Assembly (NCBI RefSeq): GCF_004745805.1
Contig: NZ_SRLQ01000010.1
Span: 124,001-188,000 of the forward strand
Reading direction: 5' to 3'
Length of the DNA stretch: 64,000 nt
Source: Mycolicibacterium sp. CH28
GTDB lineage: Bacteria; Actinomycetota; Actinomycetes; Mycobacteriales; Mycobacteriaceae
The translations under genes were made by a program, and so were the position numbers. Below, piece by piece: positions 1-7,633 of this stretch (position 1 is the first letter of the stretch; each line of letters opens with the position of its first letter). The notes beneath the pieces are model-generated. The model saw only the letters and a list, made by a program, of their open reading frames with translations, made no database searches and was not told the DNA's origin.

Positions 1-684
1 ACCAAGGTAGGTGAGTTTCTCGTCGCCCAGGGCTGCGCGGAGTCGGTCGAGGTCCCTCGCGACGTTCGCAGTTCCGATGTTGGCGAGGAAGTCCTTGCCC
101 ATCTTGTCCACGCAGCGGGTGACGAACTGCTGCTCGGTCTTCTCGATGTGAGCGACGCCCGCTTCGCCGTAGTCGACCTGGGGGTCGGCTCGCATCGCGT
201 CGTTGTCCGCGTCGGAATTGCACCATAGCGCCGGCGTGGACGAACCGATCCCCCGCGGATCGAATCCGACTAAGTCGAAGCGCTCCCGGATCTGGGCCGG
301 CATCGATCCCACCAGCGAGGCGGCCGCGTCCACGCCCGATTCGCCTGGACCGCCGGGGTTGATGACCAGCGAACCGATCTTCTTACCGGTCGCCGGGAAC
401 CGGATGAGAGCCAATTCGGCCACGGCACCGTCAGGATTGAAGTAGTCCACCGGAACGAGGAGCTCGCCGCATTGCGCGCCAGGCGGGAGCTGTCCGGCGT
501 CACCACCGATCACGTGGCATGGCCCCCACGCGACCGGCGCCGGTTTCCCGACTGACGGTATCGCCGACATCGGCTTGCCCTCGACCGGCGCATCGCAACC
601 GGCCAGCGCCAGTACGAGAGTCCCGAGCAAGACCCCGACGGATGTTCCGCGGCTCACGCGCTGAGATCGACTCACGCCCGACAT
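1..684 (-). CDS. Secreted alpha/beta hydrolase, CaeA/TAP-like (C-terminus beyond window)
   Basis: The first 228 codons of a minus-strand gene are present; the rest lies beyond the left edge. From ATG at 684, a positively charged start and a hydrophobic stretch end in LAGC, so Cys30 is a probable lipidation site and the enzyme should be anchored outside the membrane. NPGGPGESG (about residues 109-117) and GFDPRGIGSS (about 140-149) are the oxyanion-hole and strand motifs of the tripeptidyl-aminopeptidase-like hydrolases that include mycobacterial CaeA (Rv2223c/Rv2224c). The catalytic Ser, Asp and His would be in the missing part, so activity cannot be judged. It ends a run of three minus-strand genes but is separated by 27 bases from the next, with no overlap. 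Family is fairly sure; substrate (ester or peptide) is not. Confidence 0.8.
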   Translation of the reverse strand, partial: MSGVSRSQRVSRGTSVGVLLGTLVLALAGCDAPVEGKPMSAIPSVGKPAPVAWGPCHVIGGDAGQLPPGAQCGELLVPVDYFNPDGAVAELALIRFPATGKKIGSLVINPGGPGESGVDAAASLVGSMPAQIRERFDLVGFDPRGIGSSTPALWCNSDADNDAMRADPQVDYGEAGVAHIEKTEQQFVTRCVDKMGKDFLANIGTANVARDLDRLRAALGDEKLTYLG

Positions 685-711
685 GCTGCCAGGCCGCCGA
701 CCTCCCGGCCG

Positions 712-1242
712 CTACCGCTGTTCGTAGGTGCCGTGGATGACCGCGCGGGCGATCGCGTTCATGAACAGGTTGAAGCCGAGGTAGGCCGGGCTGGCGTCCT
801 CGGACAGCTCGAGCTTCTCCACGTTCAGGGCGTGCACGGCCACGAAGTAACGGTGGTAGCCGTGGCCGGCCGGCGGGGCGGCACCGATGAAGCGGCGCAC
901 GCCGGCATCGTTGACCAGGGTGAGGGCATCACCGGGCAGCAGCGAACCGTCACCGACCCCCGACGGCAACTCCGTCACTGTGGCGGGCAGGTTGGCCACC
1001 GCCCAGTGCCAGAAACCCGACGCGGTCGGCGCGTCCGGGTCGAAGACGGTGACGGCGAAGCTGCGGGTCTCCTCCGGGAATCCGGACCAGCTCAGCTGCG
1101 GCGAGACGTCCTCGCCGCCGGCGCCCATGATGCCGCTGACCTGAGCGTTCTTCAGCGGCTGCCCATCGGTGATATCGGTACTGGTCAGCGTGAAACCGGG
1201 TAGCGCAGGCAGGAACTCGTAGGGATTGTAGTCAAAGGCCAT
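712..1242 (-). CDS. YbhB/YbcL family Raf-kinase-inhibitor-like protein (PEBP)
   Basis: A 176-residue cytoplasmic protein of the phosphatidylethanolamine-binding-protein family, close in length to M. tuberculosis TB18.6 (Rv2140c). Visible hallmarks are the anion-pocket motif FDPDAP (67-72), FWHW (77-80) and the GHGYHRYFVAVHAL strand (127-139). Bacterial members bind small anionic ligands and are sometimes linked to inhibitor or chaperone roles; no enzymatic activity is established. It follows the M20 peptidase gene after 24 bases on the same strand, the arrangement of Rv2141c-Rv2140c, so the two are probably co-transcribed. The start ATG at 1242 is the only sensible one, as the sequence begins directly with the family's N-terminal strand. 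Family call is secure, function open. Confidence 0.9.
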   Translation of the reverse strand: MAFDYNPYEFLPALPGFTLTSTDITDGQPLKNAQVSGIMGAGGEDVSPQLSWSGFPEETRSFAVTVFDPDAPTASGFWHWAVANLPATVTELPSGVGDGSLLPGDALTLVNDAGVRRFIGAAPPAGHGYHRYFVAVHALNVEKLELSEDASPAYLGFNLFMNAIARAVIHGTYEQR

Positions 1243-1266
1243 GGGAGCCAGTCCTTTCGGTGTGGT

Positions 1267-2592
1267 TCAGCAGTTTCTCAAGAAGTGCTCGAGCACCCGG
1301 GTGCCGAAGTGCAGCGATTCCACGGGCACCCGCTCGTCGACACCGTGGAACAGTGCCGCAAAGTCCAGCTCCGGCGGCAGCCGCAGTGGAATGAACCCGA
1401 AGCATCGAATGCCAAGGCGAGCAAATGCTTTCGCATCAGTGCCGCCGGAAAGCATGTACGGCACCGTCCGGGCTTCCGGATCGGCGGCCAGCAGTGCGGA
1501 GTTCATCGCCTCGACCAGGTCACCGTCGAACGTCGTCTCATACGACGGCAGGTCACGTTCCCAGGAGCGGGCGACATCGGGACCGATGAGCTCGTCGACC
1601 TCGCGCTCGAAGGCCTCCTTGCGCCCGGGCAACATCCGGCAGTCGACCACAGCCTCGGCGGTCTGCGGTATGACGTTGGCCTTGTAGCCAGCCTTGAGCA
1701 TGGTGGGATTGGCCGTGTCGCGCAGCGTCGCACCGACGATGCGGGCGATGCCGCCGAGCTTGGCGATGGTCCCGTCCAGATCCGGTGAGGCCGGGTCGAA
1801 GCTGTAGCCGGTCTCCTCGGCGACCGCAGTCAGGAACTGCTGCACCGAATCGGTGAGCACCAACGGGAATTGGTGCCGGCCCAGCCGGGCCACAGCCTCG
1901 GCAACGGCGGTGACGGCGTTGTCGTCGTGCACCATCGAACCGTGCCCGGCACGACCGCGGGCGGTCAGCCGCATCCAGGACAGCCCTTTCTCCGCGGTCT
2001 CGATCAGGTAGAGCCGCCGCTCCCCGCCGTCCTTGCACGGCACCGTCAACGAGAAGCCACCCACCTCACCGATGCCCTCGGTGATGCCCTCGAACAGGTC
2101 GGGCCGGTTGTCCACCAGCCACTGCGCACCGTAGGTGCCGCCGTGTTCCTCGTCGGCGACGAAGGCGAACACCAGATCGCGGGGCGGGACGATGCCGGCG
2201 CGTTTGAAGTGCCGCGCGACGGCGATCATCATGCCGCACATGTCTTTCATGTCGACCGCGCCGCGGCCCCAGACGTAGCCGTCCTCGACGGCCCCGGAGA
2301 ACGGATGCACGCTCCAGTCCGCGGGTTCGGCCGGGACCACGTCGAGGTGGCCGTGGATCAGCAGCGCCCCGCGGCCCGGATCCGCCCCCCTGAGACGGGC
2401 GAAGACGTTGCCCCGGCCCGGTGCGCCGGATTCGACGTACTCGGTGGCGAAGCCGACCGCGGACAGCTGCTCGGCGACCCAGAGGGCACACTCCGCCTCG
2501 CCCTTGGTGGTCGCCAGATCGCCGGTGTTAGAGGTGTCGAACCGGATGAGGGCGCTGACGAGGTCGACCACCTCGTCGACGGGTTGAGTCAC
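1267..2592 (-). CDS. M20 family metallopeptidase (DapE2/carboxypeptidase-like)
   Basis: A zinc-dependent amidohydrolase of 441 residues, orthologous in type to Rv2141c. Metal-site motifs are in order: HGHLDVVP (80-87), GRGAVDMKD (109-117) and DEEHGG (147-152), with a dimerisation domain in the middle and GGTDAKAF towards the C-terminus. M20 enzymes cleave acyl-amino acids or peptides; the substrate here is unknown, and annotation as succinyl-diaminopimelate desuccinylase would be over-specific. I chose the GTG at 2592 because a purine-rich Shine-Dalgarno run (GGAAGGGGG) lies just upstream and the protein then begins like Rv2141c. An ATG at 2670 in frame would add 26 unconserved residues and run into the divergent lipoprotein promoter. 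Two non-conserved starts therefore remain possible, but the domain is certain. Confidence 0.88.
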   Translation of the reverse strand: MTQPVDEVVDLVSALIRFDTSNTGDLATTKGEAECALWVAEQLSAVGFATEYVESGAPGRGNVFARLRGADPGRGALLIHGHLDVVPAEPADWSVHPFSGAVEDGYVWGRGAVDMKDMCGMMIAVARHFKRAGIVPPRDLVFAFVADEEHGGTYGAQWLVDNRPDLFEGITEGIGEVGGFSLTVPCKDGGERRLYLIETAEKGLSWMRLTARGRAGHGSMVHDDNAVTAVAEAVARLGRHQFPLVLTDSVQQFLTAVAEETGYSFDPASPDLDGTIAKLGGIARIVGATLRDTANPTMLKAGYKANVIPQTAEAVVDCRMLPGRKEAFEREVDELIGPDVARSWERDLPSYETTFDGDLVEAMNSALLAADPEARTVPYMLSGGTDAKAFARLGIRCFGFIPLRLPPELDFAALFHGVDERVPVESLHFGTRVLEHFLRNC

Positions 2593-2706
2593 AGTCCCCC
2601 TTCCTACCACTGGCACAGCCGCCCCGCGGGCGCGGAGGTCGGGCATTATCACAAGTTTCCCTTCAACCACTCGCGCAACACGCCGATATAGGGTTTGATT
2701 TACCGG

Positions 2707-3396
2707 GTGACCCCCCGCCTCCCTGTGTTCGCACTGGCGCTGTGCCTGTCTGTCAGCGGCTGTTCGGCGATCACCGCAGGGGCCGCGATGCCTGCCGGGA
2801 AAGCAGCACTGACCAGCCCGGACGCGTTGCCGACGCTACTGTTGCCGGCGCCCGACGTCGGTGCGGCACTATCGAGCGAGGACGTCGTCGTGACCACCGA
2901 CGTCAGCAAGGCCTGGAACGACAGCGCCCACTTCGCCGACGTGAACTGCCTGGCCGTCGCCGGGGCAGCCCAACAGGGCGTCTACGCCGGCAGCGGATCG
3001 ACAGCCATCCACGGCCAGGTGCTGCGGGATCCGCCCACCGCACCGGCGTGGTCGCACTACGCCGTGCAGGCGGTGGTGTTGTTCCCGACCGCACAGGCCG
3101 CCGCCGACTTCTTCACCGCGTCGCAGCGCGGTTGGGCGGCGTGCTCCAATCGACAACTGAACTACGCCCAGCCGATCGGACCTCCCCAGGTGTGGTCGGT
3201 CGGTGCGACCAGCACCGACAACGACGTGCTGGCGGTGTCGCGGGTGCAGCAGAGCCCGCAGCAGTGGGCGTGTCAGCGGGCGTTGACCGTGCACGGCAAT
3301 GTTGCCGTGGACGTCGAGGCGTGCAGCCTGGACGGCCCGACTGCGGCTGCCAGTGCGATCGCCGGACAGATCGCGGGACGACTGCCCGCGGCCTAG
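2707..3396 (+). CDS. Lipoprotein with PknH-type extracellular sensor domain
   Basis: A 229-residue exported protein. The signal peptide ends in SVSGC, giving a lipidated Cys19 when counted from GTG 2707; an in-frame TTG at 2695 would add four residues and is the alternative start. The rest resembles the PknH_C-like sensor domain common in mycobacterial lipoproteins: DVNCLAVAG, WSHYAVQAVVLFPT, a Cys pair (WAACSN and WACQRAL) and a third Cys near the end (VEACSLDG), suggesting disulfides outside the cell. No kinase domain is attached, so it would be a stand-alone ligand-binding or structural lipoprotein. It is divergent from the M20 gene, and its stop codon overlaps the start of the 55-bp tandem repeat. 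Ligand unknown. Confidence 0.8.
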   Translation: MTPRLPVFALALCLSVSGCSAITAGAAMPAGKAALTSPDALPTLLLPAPDVGAALSSEDVVVTTDVSKAWNDSAHFADVNCLAVAGAAQQGVYAGSGSTAIHGQVLRDPPTAPAWSHYAVQAVVLFPTAQAAADFFTASQRGWAACSNRQLNYAQPIGPPQVWSVGATSTDNDVLAVSRVQQSPQQWACQRALTVHGNVAVDVEACSLDGPTAAASAIAGQIAGRLPAA

Positions 3397-3504
3397 TGCG
3401 GCGACGATGCGGGCCCCCAGGCCCGAGGAGAAGCCGGACAATCCAGCCAAGTGCGGCGACGATGCGGGCCCCCAGGCCCGAGAAGAAGCCGGACAATCCG
3501 GCCT
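3395..3504. repeat. Two-copy 55-bp tandem repeat
   Basis: Two direct copies of a 55-bp unit, 3395-3449 and 3450-3504, differ at only a few positions. Each carries an internal GC-rich dyad (GGGCC...GGCCC) and begins immediately at the stop codon of the lipoprotein gene. The composition resembles short interspersed intergenic repeats seen in mycobacteria, but that identification is from memory. Copy number may vary between strains. Confidence 0.85.
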
Positions 3505-3580
3505 AGTTTTGGGCTCATTTTGGGCTGCGGTCTCCCATCCGTTAGCCTTAGCTGCCCCCGGACTGACGTCCAGGGGCGAT

Positions 3581-3666
3581 GTCCGAGTGGCGGAATGGCA
3601 GACGCGCTAGCTTGAGGTGCTAGTGCCCTATTAACGGGCGTGGGGGTTCAAGTCCCCCCTCGGACA
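3581..3666 (+). tRNA. tRNA-Leu (anticodon GAG)
   Basis: An 86-nt class II tRNA. The acceptor stem pairs GTCCGAG (3581-3587) with CTCGGAC (3659-3665), followed by discriminator A at 3666. The anticodon stem CTAGC/GCTAG encloses the loop TTGAGGT with GAG at 3614-3616, reading CUC and CUU. The long variable arm (GCCC...GGGC) is typical of leucine tRNA, and the T-arm has GGTTCAAGTCC. The 3' CCA is not encoded. A hairpin with a T-tract follows at 3695-3730. Confidence 0.97.
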
Positions 3667-3694
3667 CTCTGTGAAGTGTCAGGACATCGGAACA

Positions 3695-3730
3695 GTCCGA
3701 ACTCTCGTTCAGGGTTCGGACCTTTTCTTT
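3695..3730 (+). terminator. Rho-independent terminator after tRNA-Leu
   Basis: A perfect 8-bp stem GTCCGAAC (3695-3702) / GTTCGGAC (3714-3721) with an 11-nt loop is followed by CTTTTCTTT. It sits 28 bases after the tRNA and should end its transcript before the convergent terC gene. Confidence 0.85.
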
Positions 3731-3773
3731 GACCGGTAGCCAGAACTAATTGAGCCCGGCGGCACCGAAGTCG

Positions 3774-4757
3774 CTAAGACGCGCTCGCACGCCCCCGGGT
3801 CTTGATCAGGCTGGCGACGGTGGTGATCACCAGCACCACCGCGATCACCCCGATCGACATGGCCGTCGAGATCTCCGGCACCGCCACGTGCTGGCCGCCG
3901 TTGATGAACGGCAGGGTGTTCTCGTGCAGCGCGTGCAGCACCAGCTTGACACCGATGAAGGCCAGGATCAGTGCCAGCCCATAGGACAGATACACCAGCC
4001 GGTCCAACAGCCCACCAATGAGGAAGTACAACTGGCGCAACCCCATCAGGGCGAAGGCGTTCGCGGTGAAGACGATGTAGGGCTCCTCGGTCAGGCCGTA
4101 TATCGCCGGAATCGAATCCAGCGCGAACAGCACATCGGTGAACGCGATTGCGATGAGCGCCAACAACATCGGCGTCACGGCACGCTTGCCGTCGAGTTTG
4201 GTGAGGAACTTGTCGCCGTCGTAGTCGTCGGTGGTCGGCACCAATCGGCGTACCAAGGCGATGATGCGGCTGTCGCGTTCCTCTTCGGCTTCCTCCTCGT
4301 GGCCGGCCTCCTTCGCAAGCTTGACGGCGGTGAGCACCAGGAAGATCCCGAACAGGTAGAACACCCAGCTGTATCGGCTGATCGCGGCGGCGCCGACGGC
4401 GATGAACCCGGCCCGCATGACCAGTGCCATGACAATCCCGATCAGCAGCAGCTTCTGCTGGAACGCGCGGGGAACTGCGAACGAGGCCATGATGACGGTG
4501 AACACGAACAGGTTGTCGACGCTCAGTGCCTTCTCGGTGACGTAACCGGCGAAGTACTCGCCGGCGAACTGGCCACCCCACAACCACCACACGACGAACC
4601 CGAACGCCACGGCCAGCCCGATGTACACCGCCGACCAGATGGCCGACTCCCGGAACGTCGGCTCGTGCGGAACCCGCACGTGAGCGAAGAAATCGAAGAC
4701 GAACAATCCGAGAATCACCGCGCAGGTGACGACCCACACCAGCACCGATACGGTCAT
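3774..4757 (-). CDS. TerC family integral membrane protein
   Basis: A polytopic inner-membrane protein of 327 residues from ATG 4757. Hydrophobic segments recur along the whole length, with the family's acidic intramembrane signatures: SVDNLFVFTVI after the third helix, FTDVLFALDSIPAI in the second half, and a charged cytoplasmic loop rich in E and D between the two bundles. TerC/Alx proteins are linked to tellurite resistance and, in characterised cases, Mn2+ export; the aspartates in VDNL and DVLFALDS are candidate metal ligands. No UPF0016 or ter operon partner is nearby. A longer start at 4823 would run into the divergent acetamidase control region and is rejected. Its stop converges on the tRNA terminator. 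Family is certain, the ion transported is inferred. Confidence 0.9.
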   Translation of the reverse strand: MTVSVLVWVVTCAVILGLFVFDFFAHVRVPHEPTFRESAIWSAVYIGLAVAFGFVVWWLWGGQFAGEYFAGYVTEKALSVDNLFVFTVIMASFAVPRAFQQKLLLIGIVMALVMRAGFIAVGAAAISRYSWVFYLFGIFLVLTAVKLAKEAGHEEEAEEERDSRIIALVRRLVPTTDDYDGDKFLTKLDGKRAVTPMLLALIAIAFTDVLFALDSIPAIYGLTEEPYIVFTANAFALMGLRQLYFLIGGLLDRLVYLSYGLALILAFIGVKLVLHALHENTLPFINGGQHVAVPEISTAMSIGVIAVVLVITTVASLIKTRGRASAS

Positions 4758-4793
4758 ACTCGCCATTATCCTGATGCTGACCGCGGGCAACCG

Positions 4794-4830
4794 GCGCACG
4801 ATCGCTCGCTGCGACAGAAGCATCGTGCGC
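4794..4830. promoter_or_regulatory. Long-spaced inverted repeat between terC and acetamidase gene
   Basis: Perfect 9-bp arms GCGCACGAT (4794-4802) and ATCGTGCGC (4822-4830) are separated by 19 bases. Two more matching bases lie outside one mismatch. The dyad lies in the 91-bp gap between two divergent starts (4757 and 4849), where an operator or a 5'UTR hairpin would act. No regulator gene is adjacent, so the binding protein is unknown. Confidence 0.6.
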
Positions 4831-4848
4831 TGGCATGATCTGACGGCT

Positions 4849-5883
4849 ATGACGGTGCACCACCTTCCAGCGACAGCGCAGACGGTGCACTGGGGCTACT
4901 TCGACCCGCGGCAGACGCCCGCACTCACCGTCAACTCCGGTGATCTGGTCGCGATCGAGACGGTGACCCATCACGCCGGCGACGCGCCGGACCTGCTGAT
5001 GGACGAGCCGATTTCGCAGCTGTTCGCCGAAGTCGACGACCGCGGGCCCGGACCGCACATCCTCACCGGCCCGATCGCCGTCGCCGGAGCCCGCCCCGGT
5101 GACGTGTTGCAGGTCGACATCCTGGAAGCCACCCCGCGGCTGCCCTACGGCTCCAACCTCGCCGGGCACTGGGGGTATCTGTACGACGAGATCCCCGTCG
5201 AGCGGGTCACCGTCTACGAGTTGGACGTCGACGCGCTGCTGGGCCGGGCACTGTTCGGCTATGACTGGACCGCCACCCCGCTGGCCGACGCACCGGGCAC
5301 AGTCGTCACCCCCGACCCCAGCAGCCGCCAGCCCGCCCTGCCCGGCGTCGTGGTGCCGCTGCGCCCGCACTTCGGCACCATGGGGGTGGCCCCGGCCGAG
5401 GTGGTTCGGGCGTCCTCGGTGCCCCCCGGGGACCACGGCGGCAACGTCGACAATTGGCGCATCGGTGCGGGCGGCCGGATGTACTACCCCGTGCAGGTGC
5501 CCGGTGCACTGTTGTCGATCGGCGACCCGCACGTCTCCCAGGGTGACGGCGAGGTCAGCGGCACGGCGCTGGAGTCGTCGCTGAACGGGTTGTTGCGCTT
5601 GACGATTCGTCGTGATCTGCCCTTCACCGTGCCGGTGCTGGAGACCGCGACCGAGCTGCTGGTGCACGGCTTCGGGGACAGCCTGGACGCTGCGATGAAA
5701 TGCGCGACGCTGCGCACGCTGCAGTTACTGGAGCGTCACTTCGGGTGCACCCGCGCCGACGCCTATTCGTTCATGTCGGTGGCCGTGGACTTCGCCGTGA
5801 CCCAGGTGGTCGACCAGCGCCAGGGAGTGCACGGCCGGATCGACAAGCGCTGCTTCCCGCGCTGGCAGAATCTTCCCTCGTGA
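4849..5883 (+). CDS. Acetamidase/formamidase family protein
   Basis: A 344-residue cytoplasmic amidohydrolase of the FmdA/AmdA family, which releases ammonia from short aliphatic amides. Recognisable blocks are GDLVAIETVTHHAGD near the N-terminus, GPHILTGPIAVAGARPGDVLQVDIL, the HFGTMGVAP stretch, GGNVDNWRIGAGGRMYYPVQVPGALLSIGDPHVSQGDGEVSG and a conserved C-terminal RCFP. I start at ATG 4849 (MTVHHLPA) because homologues begin there and the longer frame from 4726 would overlap terC's start. Its stop TGA overlaps the GTG of the RidA-like gene by four bases, so the two form an operon. Expression may be controlled from the inverted repeat 19 bases upstream. The exact amide is not predictable from sequence. 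Confidence 0.88.
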   Translation: MTVHHLPATAQTVHWGYFDPRQTPALTVNSGDLVAIETVTHHAGDAPDLLMDEPISQLFAEVDDRGPGPHILTGPIAVAGARPGDVLQVDILEATPRLPYGSNLAGHWGYLYDEIPVERVTVYELDVDALLGRALFGYDWTATPLADAPGTVVTPDPSSRQPALPGVVVPLRPHFGTMGVAPAEVVRASSVPPGDHGGNVDNWRIGAGGRMYYPVQVPGALLSIGDPHVSQGDGEVSGTALESSLNGLLRLTIRRDLPFTVPVLETATELLVHGFGDSLDAAMKCATLRTLQLLERHFGCTRADAYSFMSVAVDFAVTQVVDQRQGVHGRIDKRCFPRWQNLPS

Positions 5884-6323
5884 GTGGTATCCGGGCGTAC
5901 ACGTTCACCCCAGCCGATGGCGTTCCGCCCGCGGTGGCGCCGTTCGCCCACGCGACCGCGGCCGGTCAGACGCTCTACGTCACCGGACAGATGCCCACCG
6001 ACAGCACCGGCACAGTGGTCGGCGACGATGTCGCCACCCAGACCGATCAGGTGCTGGCCAATCTGTTGCGGGTCACCGAGCTGTGCGGCGGCGGACTCGC
6101 CGATGTCGTGGCGGTCCGGGCCTATCTGACCGAGTGGTCGGACTATGCCGCGTTCAATGCCGCCTATGCACCCTGGTTTCCCGACCGGCTGCCGAGCCGG
6201 ACCTGCGTGGGCACGACGGGGTTGGCGGTGGGTGCGCTGGTCGAGATCGACTGGGTGTGCTGGCGCGCCGACGGCTGGCCCGGCGACGACGTCGGCCGCC
6301 CGCGGCCCGAGGTGACCGCGTAG
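5880..6323 (+). CDS. RidA/YjgF family protein
   Basis: A 147-residue member of the reactive-intermediate deaminase family. RidA enzymes hydrolyse enamine/imine intermediates produced by PLP enzymes, and some relatives act on carbamates or other amide-type compounds. The fold is clear from LYVTGQMPTDSTG, ATQTDQVLANLLRVTELCGGGLADVVAVRAYLT and SRTCVGTTGLAVGALVEIDWV, which keeps the arginine and the acidic end strand used in the active site. The start is the GTG at 5880, forming a GTGA overlap with the acetamidase stop, so translation is coupled. Pairing with an amidase suggests a role in degrading an amide or its product; that is inference from context. A longer frame from 5700 has no support because it overlaps coding sequence. 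Confidence 0.85.
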   Translation: MSGIRAYTFTPADGVPPAVAPFAHATAAGQTLYVTGQMPTDSTGTVVGDDVATQTDQVLANLLRVTELCGGGLADVVAVRAYLTEWSDYAAFNAAYAPWFPDRLPSRTCVGTTGLAVGALVEIDWVCWRADGWPGDDVGRPRPEVTA

Positions 6324-6463
6324 GCGATCCACGACACGACGACAGCGATGAAGGCCGCCGCCTGGGCGTAGCCCCTGCCCCGCAGGGATGAAGTGCAGGA
6401 CCACGCTGCCGTCTACGGCACCTCGGACTGCGACGAGCGCGACATCTGCCGTACCGTATTCCC

Positions 6464-7165
6464 GTGCCCCGCAAGGTCCTTTTCATCTATAACGATCCGA
6501 ACGCCCCCGAGGCGCTGCTCGGCGAGACGTTCACCGAGCTCGGTTTCGACGTCGACACGTTCGAGGTGGTGCCGGCGCACCGGGCCGACGATCCTGCGTT
6601 CGACGTCACCTTCCCCGACCCGACCGGCTACGACGTGGTCGTCCCGTTGGGCTCGCGCTGGGCGGTCTACGACGACCGGCTGCCGTGGGTGGCATCCGAG
6701 ATCGACCTTGTGCGCCGGGCCGTCGACGCCGGTGCCGGTGTCCTGGGGGTGTGCTTCGGCGGCCAGCTGGTGGCCACCGCCCTCGGCGGCTCCGTGCAGC
6801 GGTCCACCGACCCCGAAATCGGTTGGCATGACGTGCACAGCAGCGATCCCGACCTAGTTCCCGACGGACCGTGGTTCCAGTGGCATTTCGACCGGTTCAC
6901 CCCGCCGCCGGGCGCCACCGAGATCGCCCGAAACGACCGCGCTTCACAAGCTTTCGTGCTCGGCCGGGCGATGGGCCTGCAGTTCCACCCCGAACTCGAC
7001 GCCCAGCTGCTCGACGTGTGGATCGACGATGACCGCGACAACGACGCCGAGCGCCTCGGGCTACGCCACGACGACCTACGTGCTCACACCGCGATGCACG
7101 TCGACGACGCGGCGCGCCGGCTGCGGCTGCTGGTGCGCGGATTCCTCGGCAGGGTCGCCAGCTAG
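6464..7165 (+). CDS. Class I glutamine amidotransferase domain protein
   Basis: A 233-residue protein with the triad GATase fold. The nucleophile is Cys97 in GVCFGGQ and the His-Glu pair lies in QFHPEL (H175, E177). It resembles stand-alone GMP-synthase-like amidotransferases that hydrolyse glutamine or gamma-glutamyl compounds. The start is GTG 6464 (MPRKVLFIYND), directly giving the first beta strand; no start upstream is in frame. There is no synthetase partner next to it, so the acceptor is unknown. It lies 140 bases after the RidA gene and may not belong to that operon. Its 3' end overlaps the convergent hydrogenase protease gene by 90 bases, so one of the two C-termini might be a recent extension. 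Glutaminase activity itself is well supported. Confidence 0.82.
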   Translation: MPRKVLFIYNDPNAPEALLGETFTELGFDVDTFEVVPAHRADDPAFDVTFPDPTGYDVVVPLGSRWAVYDDRLPWVASEIDLVRRAVDAGAGVLGVCFGGQLVATALGGSVQRSTDPEIGWHDVHSSDPDLVPDGPWFQWHFDRFTPPPGATEIARNDRASQAFVLGRAMGLQFHPELDAQLLDVWIDDDRDNDAERLGLRHDDLRAHTAMHVDDAARRLRLLVRGFLGRVAS

Positions 7166-7633
7166 TCGACCGCCAGGGCCCGTTCGTGACCACTGAATGA
7201 TCTCGGCGCGTACTACCTCGACCGCATGTGACACCGCAGCCGCCACCGCGGGGCTCAGGCCGGTCCCATGCCCGAGGTCCGCCGCGTCGATGGCGACGAC
7301 GACCAGTCGCTGCGGTGCACGGCCGAGGGCCTGGCCCAGCTCGTAAGTCTGCGCCAGGCTCAGGTCGTGGGAACTGATACCGCCGGCGACCGCGAGGTCC
7401 TCGGCGGTGCACCGGCGCACGCGGCCGGGCACGGCGTCCGGGCCCACGACCGCGTCGATGATCACGGCGAGCGCCGACCCGTCCCAGGCATCCAGGATCG
7501 CCGTCGGCTCGGCCGCACACGTCAGCACCCGGACACCGGGCAGTTGGCCGACGGCCAGCGCGGCGGCCACGGCCGGCCCGACCCCGTCGTCGCGGCGATG
7601 GTCGTTACCGATCCCGACGACGACCACTGTCAC
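7076..7633 (-). CDS. [NiFe]-hydrogenase maturation protease (HycI/HyaD family)
   Basis: An endopeptidase of 185 residues that removes the C-terminal tail of the hydrogenase large subunit after nickel insertion. VVGIGNDHRRDDGVGPAVA at the N-terminus carries the conserved metal-binding acidic residue, VIIDAV the second, and SSHDLSLAQ the histidine. The start is GTG 7633, overlapping the hyhL stop by four bases (GTGA), so protease and substrate are translated together. The family is usually near 150-160 residues; the last 30-40 here (PAEESAHQQPQPARR...) are unconserved and lie in the 90-bp overlap with the opposite gene. It is the last gene of the hydrogenase operon. Other hyp maturation genes are not in the window. 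Confidence 0.85.
   Translation of the reverse strand: MTVVVVGIGNDHRRDDGVGPAVAAALAVGQLPGVRVLTCAAEPTAILDAWDGSALAVIIDAVVGPDAVPGRVRRCTAEDLAVAGGISSHDLSLAQTYELGQALGRAPQRLVVVAIDAADLGHGTGLSPAVAAAVSHAVEVVRAEIIQWSRTGPGGRLAGDPAEESAHQQPQPARRVVDVHRGVST

Noticed and set aside
3709..5667. 652-codon minus-strand open frame across terC and the amidase gene
   Set aside because: It lies antisense to the amidase and runs out of frame through terC, has a biased Arg/His/Gly composition and no recognisable domain. GC-rich third positions create such shadows.
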